In this document: positions 18,334 through 27,042 of the stretch, one piece after another
Position numbering within the stretch: the first letter of the stretch is position 1
Layout: each line of letters opens with the position of its first letter
DNA from: Bacteroidales bacterium
Lineage (GTDB): Bacteria > Bacteroidota > Bacteroidia > Bacteroidales > UBA7960
Assembly (NCBI GenBank): GCA_003552075.1
Contig: PUOJ01000193.1
Coordinates: 1-32,947 of the forward strand
Length of the DNA: 32,947 bases
Reading direction: 5' to 3'
Translations under genes and position numbers: made by a program
Notes under the pieces: model-generated
Databases searched by the model: none
What the model was told of the DNA's origin: nothing
Seen by the model: the letters and a program-made list of their open reading frames with translations, nothing else

Positions 18334-19193
18334 CGTTTGCCTTGTTGTTAAAATACTCCATATGTTTGTACGTCTTGCTCTCAGCAAGCCAGGCCAATGC
18401 CATCGACCTGCTCTTAACGCATGCGCAGTCCCCATCTGATCAAATGCACGAGGGTGAGCAGGAAGAACCCCGGGGTATCAGGTATACCTATGGCCTCAAC
18501 ATGGGGGCCTATTTTGCCCATGACGGCACGGCCAACTATTACAATGGCAGCGGTCGCCACAGCCTCGAAGCCGCCATCAACAGACAACATAACTACAACC
18601 GCATCCGGGAGTCACTGGGATATGATTTCAGCCTGCACGCCCTTCCGCAGGATATGGGCTATTCGCCTGCGATGATGGTTGGTATCTTTGGCACCATCTT
18701 CATTGGCGAGCGGACAGCCGTGCTTGGAGAATTCAACTACGCAAGGCTGGAAGCCGAAGACGCTTTCAGCCTTGAGCTCGACCGTCCCAGCTTCATTGAA
18801 GGAGATAATGTATATCTCTTTCCGCTGAGGGGCTCTGAAGAGCGCGCTGAGATCCGCCTCGGCTTACAACATACCTCTGAGGCGACCGGAAGCACGGTGC
18901 ATCCTTATTTTGAGGGCGGTATGAGCTTTGTGAATACCACGGTGCGCCAAAACACGGCAAGGATAGAAGGCCGCTCATATAGCATCAGGAACGTCAGCGA
19001 CACCTATTACGATTTTCGTGATGATGGCATCGGCTATGGTGGATATGGAACTGTCGGGCTCCGGATGGACATTGGAGAGGCCTATGCCCTGGCCCTGGGA
19101 GCAACCGGCAGCTTCATCAATCTCAACCTGGGAGACAATGATGCCTTTCACCTCAACTACAGCATTTTTGCAAGAATCTTCCTCAGCCAGTAA
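18330..19193 (+). CDS. Hypothetical secreted / outer-membrane beta-barrel candidate
   Basis: 287 aa with N-terminal signal-like segment (LLLKYSICLYVLLSASQANA), alternating amphipathic strands and an aromatic near-C-terminal segment (NLGDNDAFHLNYSIFARIFLSQ); ATGA overlap with meaB. Confidence 0.65.
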   Translation: MTFALLLKYSICLYVLLSASQANAIDLLLTHAQSPSDQMHEGEQEEPRGIRYTYGLNMGAYFAHDGTANYYNGSGRHSLEAAINRQHNYNRIRESLGYDFSLHALPQDMGYSPAMMVGIFGTIFIGERTAVLGEFNYARLEAEDAFSLELDRPSFIEGDNVYLFPLRGSEERAEIRLGLQHTSEATGSTVHPYFEGGMSFVNTTVRQNTARIEGRSYSIRNVSDTYYDFRDDGIGYGGYGTVGLRMDIGEAYALALGATGSFINLNLGDNDAFHLNYSIFARIFLSQ

Positions 19194-19370
19194 GATGGCT
19201 GTTGGCTTTTGGCTTTTAGCTATTGGCCGGCATATGTCTCTCAGTTTGGCCCTTGAATGGCCAGGACTTCCCTCCAAAACAGGCTGTAAACGCATCCCTG
19301 GTGGCATGCCGAATTATGGGCACACCAAACCACAATCGAATAAACCACAAGGCGCGGTCTGGCAAAGGGA

Positions 19371-19934
19371 TCAACCATCTGGCTGGTCTGACAAATTAAA
19401 GTTTTCGGGATGGCGCGCTGTTTTGTCCCTGTAGAAATCTTCGATGATTTTGAAGTCGGCTTCAAAGTCGCCACTGGGATGAAGCATTTTCCCCACCCCG
19501 CCTTCCTTGCGGCGATAATCCAAAAACCCAAGGAATATGGGCACTTTGGCCGTCAAGGCAATGAAATAAAATCCTTTCTTCCAGCGCGCAACCCTTCGTC
19601 TTGTACCTTCGGGGGTGATCAGCAGATAGAACCGGTCGTGCCGTTCAAACTCCTGCGTGATCTTTTTCACCGTGTTCTGGCTCTGTCCCCGGTCTACCGG
19701 TACACCACCCATCCACCGCAAAATCGGCCCGAGCAAACCCTTGAACGCTTCCTTCTTGATCAATATCTTGGGTTTAATCCCATATACAAAGAAGGCCAGC
19801 CGGCCAATCACGAAGTCCCAGTTGCTGGTGTGTGGCGCCATGATAATCACCGCCCTGGGAATATCCAGGGAAGCCCGGGTATAGATATTCCATCCGGAGA
19901 TTCTGAGAATCATACGTGCAAGATGCTTCATCAT
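19371..19934 (-). CDS. Lysophospholipid/1-acylglycerol-3-phosphate acyltransferase (PlsC-like)
   Basis: 187 aa; HTSNWD (HX4D) and TPEGTR motifs. Confidence 0.9.
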   Translation of the reverse strand: MMKHLARMILRISGWNIYTRASLDIPRAVIIMAPHTSNWDFVIGRLAFFVYGIKPKILIKKEAFKGLLGPILRWMGGVPVDRGQSQNTVKKITQEFERHDRFYLLITPEGTRRRVARWKKGFYFIALTAKVPIFLGFLDYRRKEGGVGKMLHPSGDFEADFKIIEDFYRDKTARHPENFNLSDQPDG

Positions 19935-20073
19935 CGCCTTTGCTGATTAATTCATGGTTGTTTGCAATTCATTACCCGGGGAGGTAACCCTGTAAAGACC
20001 CCCTGCAGCAAATTTAAAAGAAAAAAGCCAAAAAATTGATCATCCCATTTCTACAATTCTCATTGAACAGGTA

Positions 20074-20104
20074 TTGCAAGACTGCAGATAAAATGCTATA
20101 TTTG
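20074..20104 (+). promoter_or_regulatory. Bacteroidota-type promoter (TTG-N20-TATATTTG) upstream of tryptophanase leader
   Basis: TTG at 20074-20076, TATATTTG at 20097-20104, spacing 20 nt. Confidence 0.6.
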
Positions 20105-20127
20105 AACGCTGCAAAATGATTTCAGGC

Positions 20128-20196
20128 ATGGAGCGTATTTACACACCCAAGCGCATCTATCTCAACCTTAAACGGCGCGACACCTGTCATTATTAA
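20128..20196 (+). CDS. Candidate leader peptide (22 aa, MERIYTPKRIYLNLKRRDTCHY)
   Basis: Micro-ORF about 24 nt after the -7 element and 119 nt before tnaA; an in-frame ATG also exists at 20116 (26 aa). Confidence 0.25.
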   Translation: MERIYTPKRIYLNLKRRDTCHY

Positions 20197-20315
20197 GGAC
20201 GGTTTGGCCATGCCTTTTATCCGGGCCACGTTGTCATGCATGCCCAATCATGCCCGGCTTTCCATTTTCATTTTTCAATTTTCATTTTCCATTTTCCATT
20301 TTTAAATGATTCCAC

Positions 20316-21695
20316 ATGGAACTTCCTTTTGCAGAACCTTATAAAATCAAGGCAGTAGAACCATTGCGCCGCAGCACGCGGGAAGAGCGCGAGCAATGGA
20401 TCAAAGAAGCCAAATACAATTTGTTTAACCTGCCTAGCGAACAGGTGTTCATTGACCTGCTTACTGATTCCGGTACCGGGGCCATGAGCGACCAGCAATG
20501 GTCAGAGATGATGCTCGGCGACGAAAGCTATGCCGGCTCTGCCTCCTATTTCAAATTGAAGAAGGTGATCGGCGAGTTGCTGGGCATGCCATATTTTGTC
20601 CCCACACACCAGGGGCGTGCGGCCGAAAACCTGTTGTTCAGCGCCATGATCAAGGCGGGTGACCTTGTTCCGGGCAACGCGCATTTCGACACCACCAAGG
20701 GGCATATTGAGTTCAGGCGTGCCACAGCTGTTGACTGCACCATTGCTGAGGCTGCCGACACCAACCTGGACCATCCCTTCAAAGGCAACATCGACCTCCA
20801 CAAGCTGGAGGAGGGCTTCAAGAACAATCCGAAAGACAAGATCCCACTATGTATCATCACCGTGACCTGCAACACCTTAGGCGGACAACCGGTGTCCATG
20901 CAGAACATCAGGGAGGTAAGCGCCCTTTGTAAATCTTATGGCATCCCGGTATTCTTTGATGCAGCCCGTTTTGCTGAGAATGCTTATTTCATCAGGGAGC
21001 GGGAAGCGGCTTATGCCAGCCACAGCATCAAAGAGATCGTAAGGGAGATGTACGACCAGGTAGACGGGGCCACAATGAGCAGCAAAAAGGACGCCATCGT
21101 GAACATCGGCGGATTTTTAGCTTGCCGTGACAAGGAGCTCTTTGACAAGATCTCCATGTATTGCATCCTGTATGAAGGCTACCTGACATACGGGGGACTA
21201 GCAGGCCGTGACCTGGCTGCCATGGCCCGGGGGCTGGAGGAAGGCTGCGATTATGATTACCTGGAAGCGCGTATCGGGCAGGTGGCCTATCTTGGCAAGC
21301 TGCTCAAAGAGTATGGCGTACCTTTCCAGGAACCCACCGGTGGCCATGCGGTATTTGTGGATGCCAAAAAGGTGCTGCCGCATATTCCCAAAGAGGAATA
21401 CCAGGCACAAACGCTGGCCATAGAGCTTTACCTTGAAGGTGGTGTACGGGCCGTGGAAATAGGCGCCCTGCTGGCCGACCGCGACCCGGAAACAAGAGAA
21501 AACCGTTATCCGGCACTGGAGCTGGTCAGGCTTGCCATCCCCCGCAGGGTATATACCAACAACCACATGGCCTTTGTGGCAGCATGTCTTGGGAATATTT
21601 ATGCACGTCACGAAAAGATTACCAGGGGCTTCCGGATCACAAAAGAAGCCCCGATCATGCGACATTTTACCGTGGAGCTGGAAAGGGCCACATAG
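20316..21695 (+). CDS. tnaA: Tryptophanase (tryptophan indole-lyase / tyrosine phenol-lyase family)
   Basis: 459 aa; VFIDLLTDSGTGAMSDQQW, VPTHQGRAAENL, DAARFAENAYFIREREA, SSKKDAIVNIGGF, LPHIPKEEYQAQTLAIELYLEGGVRAVEIG. Confidence 0.9.
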   Translation: MELPFAEPYKIKAVEPLRRSTREEREQWIKEAKYNLFNLPSEQVFIDLLTDSGTGAMSDQQWSEMMLGDESYAGSASYFKLKKVIGELLGMPYFVPTHQGRAAENLLFSAMIKAGDLVPGNAHFDTTKGHIEFRRATAVDCTIAEAADTNLDHPFKGNIDLHKLEEGFKNNPKDKIPLCIITVTCNTLGGQPVSMQNIREVSALCKSYGIPVFFDAARFAENAYFIREREAAYASHSIKEIVREMYDQVDGATMSSKKDAIVNIGGFLACRDKELFDKISMYCILYEGYLTYGGLAGRDLAAMARGLEEGCDYDYLEARIGQVAYLGKLLKEYGVPFQEPTGGHAVFVDAKKVLPHIPKEEYQAQTLAIELYLEGGVRAVEIGALLADRDPETRENRYPALELVRLAIPRRVYTNNHMAFVAACLGNIYARHEKITRGFRITKEAPIMRHFTVELERAT

Positions 21696-21732
21696 TTTCG
21701 ACATTTTGACCTTTTGACATTATTTTAAACAC

Positions 21733-22287
21733 ATGGAGCTCATTATCACATTTGTCATTGCACTTGGTTTGGCGATGGATTGTTTTACCATCGCCATATC
21801 CAACAGCAGTGTAAGTGGCGAAGTAAGGCCCGGGATCCCTTTGAAGGTGGCCATCGCCTTTGCTTTTGCACACGTGCTGCTACTTTATCTAGGCCATGCA
21901 CTCGGAGGAGCCATTCGGCACCTCTTTGAAGGTGCAGAAGCCTGGGTTGCCTTTATTATCCTCGGGATCATCGGGGTCAAGATGATCCTTGAAGCGCGCA
22001 GACGGCATCCTAAACAAAAAGTATTCGACATCAATCAGACCGGTATCATATTGGTCCTGTCGCTGGCCACAGCGATGGATGCTTTTCTTACGGGTGTGGC
22101 CGTGGCCATGACCACCATAGGATTGAATATGGCGGCCATCCTGGTAGCACTTGCTGTATTTGTGCTCACCCTTGGCGGGATGGCTGGCGGCAAACAACTG
22201 GGCGTAGCCTTTGCACAACGAACTGCTTATTTTGGCGGCGCTTTCATGCTGCTGGCAGCCGCCACATTCCTTGCGATGATCCTGTAG
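21733..22287 (+). CDS. mntP: Manganese efflux pump MntP family
   Basis: 184 aa; ALGLAMDCFTIAISNS and LSLATAMDAFLTGVAVAM repeated TM motifs of MntP (DUF204). Confidence 0.92.
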   Translation: MELIITFVIALGLAMDCFTIAISNSSVSGEVRPGIPLKVAIAFAFAHVLLLYLGHALGGAIRHLFEGAEAWVAFIILGIIGVKMILEARRRHPKQKVFDINQTGIILVLSLATAMDAFLTGVAVAMTTIGLNMAAILVALAVFVLTLGGMAGGKQLGVAFAQRTAYFGGAFMLLAAATFLAMIL

Positions 22288-22409
22288 CTGTCAATGACAC
22301 CTGGGTTTGCCGGGACGTTTGAGTCACCGTTCTTTTACAGCTCACAGTCAGCTGCACCGAGCCATGCCAAGTGTAATGGTGCACAGGGGAATGATTATCC
22401 GATGGAGGG

Positions 22410-22444
22410 TTGGCTTCGCCGAGCTCGCAAAGTGCTCGGTTCAT
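22410..22444 (-). repeat. Dispersed intergenic repeat copy B (reverse orientation)
   Basis: TTGGCTTCGCCGAGCTCGCAAAGTGCTCGGTTCAT; internal hairpin CCGAGC-TCGCAAAGT-GCTCGG. Confidence 0.75.
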
Positions 22445-22561
22445 GTGACCTGTTCAGACAAAGATCAGGACCCGGGCCGGTGAAAGCAATGCTGCCATGA
22501 GCGGAGGGTCAGGAATACGGACAGGTATTGATTAGGAAGCGCCGGACCAACGGGTTTAAGC

Positions 22562-23548
22562 TTATTCCACCATCAGGTTGCATCCCCTGACATCGCTGTG
22601 GTCGAAGCGCCCAAGCACCTCAAATGTGTTTCCTAAGCCTGATTTTCCCAAGTCCTTTGTGGCTAAGAAGCTGCAGCTGTAAACATTTGCCAGGTCGACC
22701 ACCTGGATGCCCCCGGCCCGTCCATGTCCGGTTAAACGCAGCGGATCGTTGCTGTCACGTATCAACACGCGCATCCACGGGGGACAGGAGAACACCCCCT
22801 CCTTCTTTGCATAGGCCTGGGACAACAGTTCCGTCATCCCATATTCGCTATGGATGGCCTTTTGGTGAAAAGCCGCGCAGAGGATGTCATGCAGCTCTTC
22901 CCGGACCATCTCCCTGTGTTGTCCCTTCATGCCGCCAGTCTCCATTACTACGCCATGTTCAAGGGGCATGGGGTGGCGCCTGGCAAAGTCAAGCAATGCA
23001 AAGCTTACGCCGAGCAACAGGGTTTTCTGACCCTTCGACATCAACCTGTCCAGCACCACGGCCAGCCCATCCAGGTCATCCAGGTAAAAACCGCTGTCCG
23101 GATGCCGGCCTGCTTCCATCAGGCGCCTTGCCATATAAACAAGTGATGCATCCTGCCGTTCCAGGTATCCAGGCAACAACGCAAGCACGCAATAATCCTC
23201 CGGTGGGCCATAAAACAAGTGAAAGCCCCTTTGCAGGCTGTGCTCGTAAACCTGCAAGTCGGCCACATGGTGCCTGGAGGGCACACTTCCGCTGGTGCCT
23301 GAACTTACAAACACTTTTTCGGGCTTTGTGGCTGTACTAAGTACCTTGCGGTATTTAAACACTTCAACCGGCAGAAAGGGAATGTCAGCGACCCGGGTTA
23401 CCTCCGCAGGATCCACCTCCAAATGTTGAGAAAACTCACGGTATACGTCGTTATGCCTGTATTGGAAATGAAACACCTCCAGTGCTTTGCGCCGGAATGC
23501 TTCTTCATCACCACGTGGCAGGGAGAATATTTCTTGCGTATCCATCAT
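22562..23548 (-). CDS. LuxE/PaaK-like acyl-protein synthetase (acyltransferase) family
   Basis: VFVSSGTSGSVPSRHHV adenylation-type motif, LLLGVSFALLDFA, METGGMKGQ, SEYGMTELLSQAYA. Start moved to MMDTQEIFSLP; the ORF extension upstream is a hexamer repeat (LNLNLNLNL). Confidence 0.85.
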   Translation of the reverse strand: MMDTQEIFSLPRGDEEAFRRKALEVFHFQYRHNDVYREFSQHLEVDPAEVTRVADIPFLPVEVFKYRKVLSTATKPEKVFVSSGTSGSVPSRHHVADLQVYEHSLQRGFHLFYGPPEDYCVLALLPGYLERQDASLVYMARRLMEAGRHPDSGFYLDDLDGLAVVLDRLMSKGQKTLLLGVSFALLDFARRHPMPLEHGVVMETGGMKGQHREMVREELHDILCAAFHQKAIHSEYGMTELLSQAYAKKEGVFSCPPWMRVLIRDSNDPLRLTGHGRAGGIQVVDLANVYSCSFLATKDLGKSGLGNTFEVLGRFDHSDVRGCNLMVE

Positions 23549-23622
23549 CACCCATTTTGATATGTCTGACGCTGCATTGTTGCACCAATCAAAGATAGAG
23601 ATAAATTTTTGGTGAACCTCCA

Positions 23623-23650
23623 GGTTAAGGTTAAGATTGAGGTTGAGGAT
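23623..23650. repeat. Short tandem hexamer repeat (GGTTAA/GATTGA/GGTTGA)
   Basis: aggttaaggttaagattgaggttgagg, translated as LNLNLNLNL in the spurious luxE-like extension. Confidence 0.7.
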
Positions 23651-23962
23651 TTTCGTGGGGGATCGAAAGCTGACTAATCTGACTTGATGGGTTTTTCCTA
23701 CCTTTGCAGGTAGCGGTTTCATCGTTGGGTAGAATGAGGTGATCATCAGCCCTGGAAGGGCAATTCGATTCAGTCCGGCTGCAAAGCACGGGTGTGTATA
23801 AAGACCGCATCAAAACGTGCAACTTGAACGGGGCCATGCCGGGCGGATTGACAAAACATACATAATGACCAAATAAATGAGCTCTTCTGTTTAGATTTGG
23901 CAAAATTTGACACTACATTCTTGACTTTTTGACGTTCCGACTTTTTGACATAATCTTTATCT

Positions 23963-24997
23963 ATGAAAAATGAAAACCTGGATCCCTCTGCAGACAAGCT
24001 AAGCAAGGAAGAGCGCATCATAGAGCAGACATTGCGGCCTGGTAGCTTCTCCAGCTTTACCGGTCAGCATAAGGTCGTGGAAAACCTGAAGGTTTTCGTG
24101 GGGGCGGCTTCCCAGCGGGCTGAAGCGCTCGACCATGTGTTGCTGCACGGTCCTCCCGGCTTGGGCAAGACCACCCTGGCCCACATCATTGCCAACGAGA
24201 TGGGCGTGGGCATCAAGGTCACATCAGGTCCCGTGCTCGATAAACCCGCCGACCTCGCCGGCCTGCTCACCAACCTGGAATCCCGGGATGTGCTGTTTAT
24301 CGATGAGATCCACCGCTTAAGTCCGGTTGTGGAAGAATACCTCTATTCAGCGATGGAAGACTTCCGTATTGACATCATGATCGAAACGGGTCCCAATGCA
24401 CGCAGCGTGCAGCTGACCCTCCACCCCTTCACCCTCATTGGTGCCACCACCCGGTCCGGCCTGCTCACCTCACCCCTTCGCGCACGCTTTGGTATCAACG
24501 CAAGGCTGAATTATTATGATGCCGACCTCCTGCAACAGATTGTCAAAAGGTCTGCCGGCATCCTGAACGTAAAAATTACTGATGAAGCCTCACGCGAGAT
24601 ATCCCGCCGCAGCAGGGGAACACCAAGAATCGCCAACGCCCTGCTCCGCAGGGTGCGCGACTTTGCCCAGATCAAAGGCAACGGAGACATTGACATGGAC
24701 ATCTCCCTATATGGCCTGGCGGCACTTAATGTAGATAAGTTTGGCCTGGACGAGATGGACAACAAGATCATCTCCACCATCATCGACAAGTTCAAAGGGG
24801 GGCCGGTGGGACTGAGCAATGTGGCCACATCCGTCGGAGAAGATGCCGGCACGATTGAAGAGGTATACGAACCCTACCTTATCCAGGAAGGCTATATCAT
24901 GCGTACCCCAAGGGGACGGGAGGCCACACAGCTGGCCTACCAGCATCTGGGACGAATAAAAGCTTCAGGACAGCATACCTTGTTTGATGATGTATAG
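23963..24997 (+). CDS. ruvB: Holliday junction branch migration DNA helicase RuvB
   Basis: 344 aa; [63 protein letters not shown]. Confidence 0.98.
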   Translation: MKNENLDPSADKLSKEERIIEQTLRPGSFSSFTGQHKVVENLKVFVGAASQRAEALDHVLLHGPPGLGKTTLAHIIANEMGVGIKVTSGPVLDKPADLAGLLTNLESRDVLFIDEIHRLSPVVEEYLYSAMEDFRIDIMIETGPNARSVQLTLHPFTLIGATTRSGLLTSPLRARFGINARLNYYDADLLQQIVKRSAGILNVKITDEASREISRRSRGTPRIANALLRRVRDFAQIKGNGDIDMDISLYGLAALNVDKFGLDEMDNKIISTIIDKFKGGPVGLSNVATSVGEDAGTIEEVYEPYLIQEGYIMRTPRGREATQLAYQHLGRIKASGQHTLFDDV

Positions 24998-25156
24998 TCA
25001 TGTTTACACTTCGCCCCCGGATGATGAAAGCACCTTCGATGTGAGCGGCCTCATTGATTACGGGCAAAGAGGATAAGCTGTTGTAACATGCTGTGTTTTA
25101 CAATGATTAAGGAGGCAGGTATTGATCGGGTCAGAGGCGCTGATTGATGGGGTTTG

Positions 25157-25208
25157 CAATGCATGCCTTGATATGCGTCACCCCAGGATATAGCGGCTGC
25201 ATGCATTG
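25157..25208. repeat. Inverted repeat (perfect 10-bp arms CAATGCATGC / GCATGCATTG) in ruvB-queG gap
   Basis: Arms 25157-25166 and 25199-25208, 32-nt loop. Confidence 0.6.
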
Positions 25209-25323
25209 ATTGCCGTCCAATGTATTACAAGGAATCATGGGCTGAGAGCTGCCAGTATTGCCTGGGGAGAACCGGCGATATCAGGTTATGGTGATGTGTA
25301 TCTGGGTCAAATAAGTACGTAAT

Positions 25324-26274
25324 TTGAGCAAAAGAAAAGAAATAACGGCAGCACTGAAAACAAAGGCCCTGGAGCTTGGCTTCGCGGCATGCGGCGTGGC
25401 CAGGACGCGGCGTTTAACACACCAGGAAGGCTTTTTGCGCGAATGGCTGGAAGCCAGATATCAGGGGAAGATGGCCTACATGGCCAATCACTTCGACAAA
25501 AGGCTGAATCCCGTATTGCTGGTCCCTGGGTCGGTATCGGTGCTTTCCCTTGCCCTCAATTATTTTCCTGCAGCAAATCAGCCTTCCGCTACACGTTGCC
25601 GGATTTCGCGTTATGCCTATGGCAAGGATTACCACTTTGTCATCAAACAGAAATTACAACTCCTGGCGGACTACCTGGAAAGCCTGGCCGGCCCCCATCA
25701 ATACCGGATTTTTACCGATTCGGCGCCAGTACTTGAACGCGCATGGGCACAGGAGGCCGGACTTGGTGGAACAGGCAAGAACACCTGCTTGATCATCCCC
25801 CGGAAGGGGAGCTATTTCTTTCTTGGCGAAATAATCACCAATGCTGCACTTGAACCAGATCCGCCATTTGAAAAAGACCTCTGCGGCAAATGCACGCGCT
25901 GCATCGAAGCCTGCCCCACGGGAGCCATCATTGACGCGGGAAAGCTTGACGCAAGCAAATGCATCTCCTATCTTACCATTGAGCTAAAGGACAATATTCC
26001 GGAACCGTGGAGGGAAAAGTGCCGCGGCTGGATATTTGGATGCGACATCTGCCAGGAGGTCTGCCCGCATAACCGCCATGCCACACCACACAAACATCCG
26101 GAATTTCAGGCCATCAAGCCCGTGACAACCTGGAGTGACAATGACTGGCAGGGCATGACCAGGGAAGCTTATATCCAGGAGATCAAAAAAACAGCCTCCG
26201 CATTGGCCAGGGTGAAATATGAAAAATTGATGGACAACATCCGGAATGCTACCTGTGACGCAGGCTGTCGATAA
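25324..26274 (+). CDS. queG: Epoxyqueuosine reductase QueG
   Basis: 316 aa; GYGRDYH-like AYGKDYH, LERAWAQEAGLGGTGKNTCLI, CGKCTRCIEACPTGAI, CDICQEVCPHN. TTG start codon at 25324 (no nearby in-frame ATG). Confidence 0.95.
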   Translation: MSKRKEITAALKTKALELGFAACGVARTRRLTHQEGFLREWLEARYQGKMAYMANHFDKRLNPVLLVPGSVSVLSLALNYFPAANQPSATRCRISRYAYGKDYHFVIKQKLQLLADYLESLAGPHQYRIFTDSAPVLERAWAQEAGLGGTGKNTCLIIPRKGSYFFLGEIITNAALEPDPPFEKDLCGKCTRCIEACPTGAIIDAGKLDASKCISYLTIELKDNIPEPWREKCRGWIFGCDICQEVCPHNRHATPHKHPEFQAIKPVTTWSDNDWQGMTREAYIQEIKKTASALARVKYEKLMDNIRNATCDAGCR

Positions 26275-26857
26275 GCATCTCAGGCACGCGCGCTTTCCTT
26301 TCCTGGATAAACAGCATAAATTCCTCTTCCGTAATGTTGTTCTTGTCCATCACCAACATCTTAATGGCAAAGGGAAAAGCAATCAGCGACAACATGTCCA
26401 CAAAAAAGTGCGTCGGGTCCGTTCGGCGGATATTGCCTTTTTTGGCTTCATCAATCAACTGCTTGGTGAACTGGTCGGTGGCATAGAGGTTGCTGATGGC
26501 CTTCATCTCTGTAATACGCTCACGGCTGCGGTGCAGGATGGCCATCACAAAAGAAACCAGCAGCGGGTTCTCAGACAACATGTCTATGTAAACATACACA
26601 TATTGCCGGATTTTTTCCTCCAGCTCCAGCTCACTGTTCAGGATCCGGATCAGCTCTTCCGAGTTCTTCTTTACAAGCTGGGTAAAGATGGCATCAAACA
26701 GGTTTTCCTTGCTCCTGAAGTAATAATTCATTAATGCCAGGTTAATACCGGCCTTCGTTGCAATTTCACGGACACTTGTTCGATCCACCCCCTTTTCCAA
26801 AAATAATTCAGTGGCCGCATCAAAAATCTTCTGCTCTGTGTTTCTGCTTTTTGCCAT
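26249..26857 (-). CDS. TetR/AcrR family transcriptional regulator
   Basis: 202 aa; N-terminal HTH KIFDAATELFLEKGVDRTSVREIATKAGINLALMNYYFRSKENLFDAIF. Confidence 0.94.
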   Translation of the reverse strand: MAKSRNTEQKIFDAATELFLEKGVDRTSVREIATKAGINLALMNYYFRSKENLFDAIFTQLVKKNSEELIRILNSELELEEKIRQYVYVYIDMLSENPLLVSFVMAILHRSRERITEMKAISNLYATDQFTKQLIDEAKKGNIRRTDPTHFFVDMLSLIAFPFAIKMLVMDKNNITEEEFMLFIQERKARVPEMLIDSLRHR

Positions 26858-26873
26858 GGTACCAGGTTTTTTG

Positions 26874-26881
26874 CAAAGATA
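26874..26881 (-). promoter_or_regulatory. -7 element (TATCTTTG on minus strand) for the tetR-type gene
   Basis: CAAAGATA on + = TATCTTTG on -, 17 nt upstream of the TetR ATG. Confidence 0.5.
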
Positions 26882-26893
26882 AGATTTTACATT

Positions 26894-26914
26894 GTTTTAA
26901 ACGCTGTTTAAAAC
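26894..26914. promoter_or_regulatory. Candidate TetR operator GTTTTAAAC-GCT-GTTTAAAAC
   Basis: Perfect 9-bp inverted repeat with 3-nt spacer between divergent -7 elements (26874-26881 minus; 26924-26931 plus). Confidence 0.6.
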
Positions 26915-26923
26915 GATTTATGT

Positions 26924-26931
26924 TACCTTTG
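26924..26931 (+). promoter_or_regulatory. -7 element (TACCTTTG) upstream of lnt
   Basis: Exact TAnnTTTG match 10 nt downstream of the palindrome. Confidence 0.45.
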
Positions 26932-27042
26932 ATTGGATTTTTTTAGAAAATTTACCATTACATTGCCGAAGTCGAATCAAAAATACTGGTTTAAACAAAG
27001 TGTGGACCTTTCGTTTTTTCGGCATTTTGACATTTTTGAAAC

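Noticed and set aside
19410-19946. 178-aa plus-strand ORF
   Set aside because: Antisense to the PlsC-like gene that carries the HX4D and PEGTR motifs.
21696-21732. Mn-sensing yybP-ykoY riboswitch before mntP
   Set aside because: The gap is only 37 nt and consists of the pyrimidine repeat; too short for that riboswitch.
22290-22560. Short ORF 22294..22500
   Set aside because: No domain; it overlaps the dispersed palindromic repeat and is not supported.
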